64,000 bases of DNA from Adonisia turfae CCMR0081 (GTDB lineage Bacteria; Cyanobacteriota; Cyanobacteriia; Phormidesmidales; Phormidesmidaceae), in the NCBI RefSeq assembly GCF_011009555.1, contig NZ_QXHD01000004.1, positions 6,904,585 to 6,968,584 on the forward strand, given 5' to 3'. The notes beneath the pieces were generated by a model. The model was not told where the DNA came from, made no database searches, and was given only the letters and a program-made list of their open reading frames with translations. The position numbers and the translations under genes are program-made. Shown piece by piece: positions 9,463 through 15,984 of this stretch. Each line of letters begins with the position of its first letter. Position 1 is the first letter of the stretch.

Positions 9463-10365
9463 TTAGAGCTCTTGACTCACCTGCATCTGACGCCTCAACC
9501 GTTGCCCCAAAATGCCGTACTTAGGGGCAAACACCATGGCTAAACCAAACAGAACAGTCATTAGAACAACAATGCTGCCCCCCGTCGAAACATCCAGGTG
9601 ATAGCTCAGATAGGTGCCTAAAACACAGGAAAGCACACTGGTAGCAACTGAGATCGCTAGCATATGGTCAAACCTATCGGTCAGTAGATAGGCTGTGGCT
9701 CCTGGCGTCACTAGCAGGGCAACCACCAAAACAATGCCTGCTGTTTGCAAGGCTGTCACAATAGTCAGCGCTAGCACCGACAGCAGCGTGTAGTACATTA
9801 GCTGAGTGTTGAGACCAATGGCTTTGGCATGGTTAGGGTCAAAACAAAAAAGCAGCAAATCCTTACGGCGCAGCAGAATGATCACTAATGTGACGATACC
9901 TGCTATTAAGGTTTGCACGATATCTGACCGGGAAATCCCCAACACATTGCCAAACAAAATATGAAACAGGTCTACATTGCTCGGGATTCTGGTGGCTAAT
10001 ACCAGCCCAAAGGCAAAGAAACCAGTGAAAATCACGCCAATGACGGCATCTTCCTTAAGTCGCGTTTGGGATTTTACATAGCCGATGAGCACCGTGGCCC
10101 CAAACCCAAAGATAAAAGCCCCCAAGGCAAAGGGTAATCCTATGGCATAGGCCACCACTACACCTGGTACTACTGCATGGGAAACCGCATCACCCATTAA
10201 AGACCAGCCATTGAGGGTGATGTAGCAAGACAAGACGGCACACACGACACCGACAAAGGCACTGACCCACAGGGCTTTAACCATAAAGCCAGCCTGGAGT
10301 GGCTCGCTGACCCACTGCCAAAGGGGGCTTAAGACTGCTCCACTGATAGCCCATAGATTACTCAT
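9463..10365 (-). CDS. mntB: Manganese ABC transporter permease MntB
   Basis: 300 residues, a polytopic permease of the ABC-3 (zinc/manganese/iron) family with about eight hydrophobic helices. Characteristic segments are LMGDAVSHAVVPGVV (about 55-69) and GFFAFGLVLATRIPSN. It starts at ATG 10365 and overlaps the ATPase gene by 8 bp, so translation is coupled. Family knowledge: MntB forms the membrane channel of the high-affinity Mn(II) importer that supplies photosystem II. Manganese rather than zinc is inferred from the binding protein encoded upstream. Confidence 0.9.
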   Translation of the reverse strand: MSNLWAISGAVLSPLWQWVSEPLQAGFMVKALWVSAFVGVVCAVLSCYITLNGWSLMGDAVSHAVVPGVVVAYAIGLPFALGAFIFGFGATVLIGYVKSQTRLKEDAVIGVIFTGFFAFGLVLATRIPSNVDLFHILFGNVLGISRSDIVQTLIAGIVTLVIILLRRKDLLLFCFDPNHAKAIGLNTQLMYYTLLSVLALTIVTALQTAGIVLVVALLVTPGATAYLLTDRFDHMLAISVATSVLSCVLGTYLSYHLDVSTGGSIVVLMTVLFGLAMVFAPKYGILGQRLRRQMQVSQEL

Positions 10366-11134
10366 AGCGTTGTCTCGATAAATTTACCTTGGATAAACTG
10401 CTCAATGGCAAACCGCCAAAGGTCATGGACAGGTTTTCTTCGGTGAAGGTATCGGCGGTGGTGCCTTCGGCCAGAACAGTATGGTTAAGCAGAATGGTGC
10501 GATCGCAAAACGTAGAAATTGACGCCAAATCATGGGTAGACACTAAAATCGTGTGTCCCTCTTCACGTAATTGCAGCAGTAGATTGACAATCCGCTTTTC
10601 CGTCTTCACATCTACCCCAGTGAACGGTTCATCAAGCAAAATCACTGGGCTATTTTGCGCCATCGCCCGCGCCAAAAATGCTCGTTTTTTCTGCCCCCCC
10701 GACAATTCGCCAATCTGCCGCTGACGAAAATCAGCCATACCCACACGGTCTAAACTCTCCGCCACCTGTCGACGATCCTCACGCCCAGGAATGCGCAACA
10801 TATTCATGTAGCCATAACGCCCCATCATCACCACCTCCGACACACTCACCGGAAAATTCCAGTCCACGTCGTCTGATTGGGGGACATAGGCCATGAGCTG
10901 ACGCTTTTGCGCCATTTTTACGGAAAGGCCGTCAATGTGTACTCGTCCTTGATTAGGGTTGAGAAACCCCATGATGGTTTTGAACAGCGTAGATTTGCCG
11001 CCACCGTTGGGACCAATCAAGCCCGTAATCGTGCCAGGGTAGACATAACAGCTAGCGTTGTACAAAGCCAGGTGGGCATTGCTGTAGGTAACACTAATGT
11101 TCTCGACAGTGATGCCAAAAGTATCTGATCGCAT
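10358..11134 (-). CDS. mntA: Manganese ABC transporter ATP-binding protein MntA
   Basis: 258 residues. It has a complete nucleotide-binding domain: Walker A GPNGGGKST (about 41-49), Q-loop VPQSDDVDW, signature LSGGQKKRAFLARAMA, Walker B VILLDEPFTGVD and the switch His in LVSTHDLAS. The serine/glycine-rich P-loop and the order binding protein-ATPase-permease follow the cyanobacterial mntCAB layout. ATP hydrolysis drives Mn(II) entry through MntB. Its stop overlaps mntB by 8 bp; 137 bp containing two short palindromes separate it from mntC upstream. Confidence 0.92.
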   Translation of the reverse strand: MRSDTFGITVENISVTYSNAHLALYNASCYVYPGTITGLIGPNGGGKSTLFKTIMGFLNPNQGRVHIDGLSVKMAQKRQLMAYVPQSDDVDWNFPVSVSEVVMMGRYGYMNMLRIPGREDRRQVAESLDRVGMADFRQRQIGELSGGQKKRAFLARAMAQNSPVILLDEPFTGVDVKTEKRIVNLLLQLREEGHTILVSTHDLASISTFCDRTILLNHTVLAEGTTADTFTEENLSMTFGGLPLSSLSKVNLSRQRYE

Positions 11135-11163
11135 CGTTGGCTAAGGAGTAAAGGACAGAGTAG

Positions 11164-11224
11164 GGTGGGCAATACCCACCAAAACCTATTGCATGTGAAT
11201 CATATTGATGGGGCAATGCCCACT
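11164..11224. repeat. Pair of GTGGGCAATRCCCAC palindromes inside the mnt operon
   Basis: GGTGGGCAATACCCACC at 11164-11180 and TGGGGCAATGCCCAC near 11209-11223 are each self-complementary and related to each other, with AGAGT and ACTCT on the outer sides, so the whole interval can also fold into one larger hairpin. It lies between mntC and mntA and could lower downstream expression or stabilise the mntC message. The sequence looks like a dispersed cyanobacterial palindromic repeat. Confidence 0.6.
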
Positions 11225-11271
11225 CTAGAAATTTCCTGGGATGAGAAAGCTATTGGCCCATAGCCAAAACA

Positions 11272-12228
11272 TTATGGTGATAGCAGTCCTTCGCTAATCA
11301 CCTGCACGTCATATGCCAACAGATCTAAAAACGTAGGTACAGGACCATCAGCCGTAGACAGCGAGTCAACATATAAGTTGCCACCGAACTTAGCCCCGGT
11401 GGCCCGTGCCACCTCTCGTTGCCCCTCATCACTAACGGTGCTTTCACAAAAAACGGTTGGAATATCGTTAGCTTGAACGTCTTCAATCACCCCTTGAATT
11501 TGCTTAGGGGTAGATTGCTGTTCGGCATTTATGGGCCAGAGATAGACTTCTTGTAGACCATAGTCGCGGGCTAGATAAGAAAACGCACCTTCACAACTCA
11601 CCAGATAACGCTGGTCAACCGGCACCTGAGCTAAATTGGCCTGTAGCTTTTCATCAATAGCTTGCAGCTGTTCACTGTAAGCGGCAGCATTGGCGTTGTA
11701 GATTGCCTCGTTTTCAGGGTCAAGCTCTACAAACGCCTGGCGAATATTTTCCACATATATCAGTGCGTTTTGAGGAGACATCCATGCATGGGGATTTGGT
11801 TTATCGGCATAAGGACCTTCCGAAATAGCAATCGGTTCAATCCCTTCCGTCAAAATCACCGATGGCACATCCTGCACATTGCCCAAAAACTGCTCAAGCC
11901 AGCGCTCCAGATTCATGCCGTTATAAAAAATGAGATCAGCATCCTGGGCTTTGGTTAAATCACTCGGTATCGGCTCATACCCATGGATTTCTGCGCCAAT
12001 ACGGGTGATAGATTCCACCCGCAGCTCATCCCCAGCTACATTCTGGGCCATATCTGCCAAGATTGTGAACGTTGTCAGTACAACTTTTTGGTCGTCAGCA
12101 GTCGCGTTCTCAGATGTTGGAGACTCCTGACCACAGGCGGTTAAACTCAACAAGACCGCAATACTAGATGCCCAAAACACTCTGGATGATAGAGACTTAA
12201 ATTGATGTCCCCACTGTTTATTGTTCAT
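11272..12228 (-). CDS. mntC: Manganese-binding lipoprotein MntC
   Basis: 318 residues, a cluster A-I (ZnuA/MntC/PsaA) solute-binding protein. The signal sequence ends in the lipobox LTAC (Cys about 32), so it is anchored to the plasma membrane on the periplasmic side. Putative metal ligands are His in EIHGYEPIPSDL, His in NPHAWMSPQNA, Glu in VSCEGAFSYLA and Asp in YVDSLSTADGPV. The third ligand being Glu rather than His, and the short loop lacking a His-rich stretch, favour Mn(II) over Zn(II). The paired Cys in VSCEGAF and VFCEST match the disulfide reported for cyanobacterial MntC. First gene of mntCAB; a triple TCATAATT repeat lies just upstream. Confidence 0.9.
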   Translation of the reverse strand: MNNKQWGHQFKSLSSRVFWASSIAVLLSLTACGQESPTSENATADDQKVVLTTFTILADMAQNVAGDELRVESITRIGAEIHGYEPIPSDLTKAQDADLIFYNGMNLERWLEQFLGNVQDVPSVILTEGIEPIAISEGPYADKPNPHAWMSPQNALIYVENIRQAFVELDPENEAIYNANAAAYSEQLQAIDEKLQANLAQVPVDQRYLVSCEGAFSYLARDYGLQEVYLWPINAEQQSTPKQIQGVIEDVQANDIPTVFCESTVSDEGQREVARATGAKFGGNLYVDSLSTADGPVPTFLDLLAYDVQVISEGLLSP

Positions 12229-12264
12229 GATCCATTACTGGTGGGATTGACCCAAGTTCTTATT

Positions 12265-12301
12265 TCATAATTACTTCACTTTTCATAATTGTCTCATAAT
12301 T
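12265..12301 (-). promoter_or_regulatory. Triple TCATAATT direct repeat upstream of mntC, candidate operator
   Basis: The 8-mer TCATAATT occurs at 12265-12272, 12283-12290 and 12294-12301, starting 37 bp upstream of the mntC ATG. The spacing between copies is 18 and 11 bp. In Synechocystis mntCAB is repressed by the ManS/ManR two-component system; whether this repeat is a ManR-type site is inference. Confidence 0.45.
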
Positions 12302-12405
12302 AGAGGACGCTGTGGAGATGTGAAGCTTAAAATCCGATTAGACTTTTGCAGCCGTCTGGTCTAGAGCTAGGGTTTTAACCAGGAAGACTCTTCCATGCAT
12401 CGAAT

Positions 12406-12435
12406 CCGCCTTGTTCACGTCGCGAGACAAGGCGG
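12406..12435 (-). terminator. Perfect 9-bp hairpin downstream of the phosphatase-like gene
   Basis: CCGCCTTGT (12406-12414) pairs with ACAAGGCGG (12427-12435) across a 12-base loop. It lies about 95 bp past the stop of the phosphatase-like gene and before the mntC promoter region, so it may end that transcript. There is no T-run. The rest of 12229-12530 shows only the mntC upstream repeat. Confidence 0.45.
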
Positions 12436-12530
12436 CGGCTGTAGATTTTCCAGTGAAATTTATTGGGACATTGCATTTCAGCAACTGCTACTAGCCGACA
12501 AGCATGGGCAATAATCAAGTGCAGCATCTA

Positions 12531-12854
12531 TCAGATGCCAAGATAGCTTTCAATAGAGTTTTGCAAAATTTCTACCAGCTCTGCATCCATAAACTGATAT
12601 TCATCTGGAATATCAAGTACATGGATAGTCTTGTGGCTCATCAATCGAGGAAATTCAGCCTTGAGTCTATCTTTGTGCTTTTGCTCCATGGCAAAAATCG
12701 TATCTGCCCATTGGATATCCTTGGCTGAAACTGTTTTACGGGCTCTAGGGCTAGTACCCGCTGATCGGACATAAATACCTGGCTGTTTTGACCAAACCTT
12801 CTCAGCAGTAGGGCTACGCCATTGATTACGACTACAGATGAACAAAATATTCAT
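12531..12854 (-). CDS. Low-molecular-weight protein tyrosine phosphatase-like protein
   Basis: 107 residues, shorter than the usual 150 or so. The N-terminus MNILFICSRNQWRSPTAE holds the phosphate-binding loop C-X5-R-S with Cys7 and Arg13, followed by a YVRSAGTSP strand, AKDIQWADTIFAMEQKH and a C-terminal LDIPDEYQF that stands where the family has its catalytic DPD/DPF loop. The fold seems complete but compact, as in a group of short bacterial homologues. Predicted activity is dephosphorylation of Tyr or Arg on proteins. Its start lies 44 bp after the stop of the Amt/histidine-kinase gene on the same strand with no hairpin between, so co-transcription is likely. Confidence 0.75.
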   Translation of the reverse strand: MNILFICSRNQWRSPTAEKVWSKQPGIYVRSAGTSPRARKTVSAKDIQWADTIFAMEQKHKDRLKAEFPRLMSHKTIHVLDIPDEYQFMDAELVEILQNSIESYLGI

Positions 12855-12898
12855 GTCATCTAGGTCAGGAGAACGGGGTCATGATTGGTGCTATGAGC

Positions 12899-15541
12899 TC
12901 AAGGTGTAGACATGTTTGCAGCAGTTTTAGAGTGCGATCGCAATGCCAGTGTCTTCGGTACAACCACCTGAAATTCACTGCCCTGACCCAATACAGAATT
13001 GCAGCGCAACTCACCACCATGCTGGTCTACAACAATTTGATGACTGATAGCTAAACCCATCCCAGTTCCATAACCAACAGGCTTGGTCGTGAAAAAGGGA
13101 TCAAAAATTTGCTGCTGTAAGGCCTTCGGAATACCTGTGCCATTATCAGCAATAGTGATCACAACACACGCTGACTGCTCCTCGGTTGTAATCGTAATTG
13201 TGCCTGACCCGTGCGTCTCCAAAGCATCAATAGCATTATTGAATAGGCTCAAAAAGACCTGGTTCAAAGCCCCTGCATAGCATTGAATTTTAGAGACATT
13301 ACCATAGCGCTTATCCACCAAAATCTTGGGACGTCTAGCAGTCATATTTAAACGATGTGCCAGCATCATCAACGTATTATCCAATCCCCTATGGATATCG
13401 ACAGTTTTCACATCTGATTCACCAAAGCGGGCAAATTGTCTCAAGGACTGCACAATTTCTCGAATGCGTTCTGTACCAGTTGTGATGGAGCCAATTAATT
13501 TTGGAAAATCTTTCCTGATGTAGGCGATATCTGCATCCTCGACATCTTTTTGCATGTCAGGTGGCAGTTCAATTACCTGTGATTGGTAGTGGCTAATCAC
13601 CAGTAACAAATCTTCCACATACGCTATGGCATGTTCAAGGTTGCCATAAATAAAACCGACGGGATTATTGATCTCATGGGCAATACCAGCCACTAACTGC
13701 CCTAACCCTGCCATTTTCTCACTTTGCAATAGTTGAGCCTGAGCCTGCTTCAGTTCGTTTAGTGCTTTTTCCAGTTGACCGGCAGTTCTACGGGCCTCTA
13801 ATTCGGACGCCATCAGAGCCGCTTCTGATTCCTTACGCTCGGTGACATCCCTCACCATGATGGTCAAAAAGTTGGCGGACCTTAATTGAGAATCAGTGAC
13901 CAAAACTTCAATGGGGAATCGTCGGCCCTGATTGTGTATGCCAATCGCCATGTAGGCCTCACCTGTACGGCAACCCTGTTGCAAAAACTGTTGCAGGGAT
14001 TGAAAAGCGGCATCTTGGGACTGCACCAAATCTGTCTCAATCAAAGTAGTTAGGGATTGCCCAATCATCTGTAACCAGTGGCCACCAAAAATTTTTTCAA
14101 CAGCCGGATTCGTGCTCTGAAGGATCAAGGTCTCAGGATCAACCGTCAAAATGCCATCCGCTGCAGTCATGATAATTGCATTTGTTCTGGCGGTAGATCG
14201 GTCTAGCGCATCAACCACCTGGTTATACCAACGGCTAATTTGACCAATTTCTGTCAACGCACTGACTGTCACCCGTCGCTGTAAATTACCGGTTTTCGCA
14301 TGGGTTTGCATAGTTTCAAATAAGTTCTGAAACTCATTACGCGCACCATGCTCTGACACATTTAAGCCAATGTACTCCTGCTTCAGGGATACCCGTAGCG
14401 ACGCATACCGATTAAGCAGTAATAAGACTAGCAACGTTACCGTGAATGACCATAGTCCACAAGCCAAAATGCCTGAGCACTGAGCAATAAATTGCTCCCA
14501 GCGGTTCAGCCCAGTGTCTAATCGCCCTAAATCACCCAATAATGCAACGGCTAATGTTCCCCAAACACCTGGGCCAAGATGGACAGGAATGACCCCGACT
14601 GCATCGTCAATGCGCAGTTTGTCTAGGAGGGCGTCAACGCCTAACATCACCAATCCACCCATGCCGCCAATCAGCACCGCACTGCTCAAAGACACAGCAT
14701 GACAACTAGCCGTAATCGATACTAGGCCCGCAAGAGAGCCATTCATCACGGCCTTAAACGGCAAATGGTTCTTTTGCACCATGAGAGACCATGTCAAAGG
14801 AGCAGTCAATCCCGCCGCCCCTGCTAACAAGGTATTTACCAAAATTCTTGGGACCTGATCATTGAAAGCAAGGGTACTGCCGCCATTAAATCCAAACCAG
14901 CCAAACCACATCAGTAGCGCGCCTAAAAAAGCTAAGGGCAGATCTGAACTGGGGGCTTGTTGATCAAAGTTTTGTCGAGAAAAGCGACCAAGACGCGGAC
15001 CGATGACCAAAACTGCAGCTAGGGCAACCCACCCACCTAAACTATGGACAATCGTAGAACCTGCAAAATCGACAAAGCCTTTTTTGCTTAACCAACCAAT
15101 TGCAACTGATTGATCTAAACCACCCCAGACCCAATGACCAAATACTGGATACACCAACCCGGATATCAGTACAGCGCTGAATAGATACCCTCGAAATGTC
15201 ATGCGCTCAGCCACTGCTCCTGAGACGATAGTGACAGCAGTGCTACAAAACATTGCCTGAAATAGAAAGAAAATGAGAGGCCAACTATCCGCTTGGTTAA
15301 ACTCAGGCAAAAAGTCACTAAAACCCCACCAGCCATACATAGAGGTGCCAAACATCAAGCCGTAGCCAAAGGCCCAAAACATCATGATTGATAGGCCAAC
15401 ATCCGCAATATTTTTAATGGCAACGTTGATGTTGTTTTTGCGACGGGTGGAACCAGCCTCTACACATAAAAAACCCGCTTGCATCAGAAACACTAGGCTA
15501 GCGCTCATAACCACCCACAGTGCATCTAATGAAAGCGACAT
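12899..15541 (-). CDS. Ammonium transporter-PAS-histidine kinase fusion
   Basis: 880 residues. Residues about 1-400 are a full Amt domain with the transport residues in place: gate Phe in FQAMFCSTAV, conserved Asp and first pore His in DFAGSTIVHSLGG, second Phe gate in WFGWFGFNGG, second pore His in IPVHLGPGVWG, and the cytoplasmic YIGLNVSEHGA tail motif. A HAMP-like linker (about 400-450), a PAS domain (about 455-570), a coiled coil and a HisKA domain with GIAHEINNPVGF follow, then a HATPase with NNAIDA (N box), DNGTGIPK (G1) and GTGMGLAIS (G2). Family knowledge: Amt-kinase fusions described elsewhere sense ammonium through the Amt module. No response regulator is adjacent. A phosphatase-like gene lies 44 bp downstream. 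Confidence 0.93.
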   Translation of the reverse strand: MSLSLDALWVVMSASLVFLMQAGFLCVEAGSTRRKNNINVAIKNIADVGLSIMMFWAFGYGLMFGTSMYGWWGFSDFLPEFNQADSWPLIFFLFQAMFCSTAVTIVSGAVAERMTFRGYLFSAVLISGLVYPVFGHWVWGGLDQSVAIGWLSKKGFVDFAGSTIVHSLGGWVALAAVLVIGPRLGRFSRQNFDQQAPSSDLPLAFLGALLMWFGWFGFNGGSTLAFNDQVPRILVNTLLAGAAGLTAPLTWSLMVQKNHLPFKAVMNGSLAGLVSITASCHAVSLSSAVLIGGMGGLVMLGVDALLDKLRIDDAVGVIPVHLGPGVWGTLAVALLGDLGRLDTGLNRWEQFIAQCSGILACGLWSFTVTLLVLLLLNRYASLRVSLKQEYIGLNVSEHGARNEFQNLFETMQTHAKTGNLQRRVTVSALTEIGQISRWYNQVVDALDRSTARTNAIIMTAADGILTVDPETLILQSTNPAVEKIFGGHWLQMIGQSLTTLIETDLVQSQDAAFQSLQQFLQQGCRTGEAYMAIGIHNQGRRFPIEVLVTDSQLRSANFLTIMVRDVTERKESEAALMASELEARRTAGQLEKALNELKQAQAQLLQSEKMAGLGQLVAGIAHEINNPVGFIYGNLEHAIAYVEDLLLVISHYQSQVIELPPDMQKDVEDADIAYIRKDFPKLIGSITTGTERIREIVQSLRQFARFGESDVKTVDIHRGLDNTLMMLAHRLNMTARRPKILVDKRYGNVSKIQCYAGALNQVFLSLFNNAIDALETHGSGTITITTEEQSACVVITIADNGTGIPKALQQQIFDPFFTTKPVGYGTGMGLAISHQIVVDQHGGELRCNSVLGQGSEFQVVVPKTLALRSHSKTAANMSTP

Positions 15542-15984
15542 AGTTCTGAAAAGCTAACTATATAGGTACAAACTTCTCTATGGCAGCCCGATCGTCCGGA
15601 GACTAACTAGCTTTGAATCCTGATGGGTGAATGCTGATGTGGAGTATCCGATGGATTTAGGTGAGACCACAACACCTCCTTGCTCTCACACCAAGGAGAA
15701 GGCAAAACTATTTGATATCAAATAACTCTCAACTGAACACTTCAATACTCGTCAACTCTAGCTCCACAAGCAGACTATAGTCACCGCTTATATGAATAAC
15801 TTTTACATTGGAAGCAAGACATACTTGCCAGATAAGGAGCAGGGTAAATGCTGAATTCACAATCGATATGGCGTGCCCCTATCGCCAAACTACCCCATAG
15901 ACCACGTCCCAGTTGAAACCGGTCGCTTCGTTACCGAAAAAACTACAGTTCTGGCCGTGGACACGCTTTAATTAAAAAGCTGCA
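15542..15984. other. Divergent intergenic region, Amt-kinase gene and polA
   Basis: 443 bp shared by the two divergent genes. It holds a 7-bp hairpin, CTCCTTG (15676-15682) with CAAGGAG (15692-15698), and a 16-bp palindrome listed separately. I searched by eye for the NtcA pattern GTA-N8-TAC and found none. Confidence 0.5.
15709..15724. promoter_or_regulatory. 16-bp perfect palindrome, candidate operator
   Basis: TATTTGATATCAAATA reads the same on both strands. It lies 168 bp upstream of the Amt-kinase start and 260 bp upstream of polA. Its symmetry fits a dimeric repressor or activator site; no regulator is known for it. Confidence 0.4.

Noticed and set aside
9463-12228. Reading of the metal ABC operon as a zinc (ZnuABC) system
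   Set aside because: The third metal ligand is Glu, there is no His-rich loop, and the gene order fits mntCAB; manganese is the better call, though not proven.
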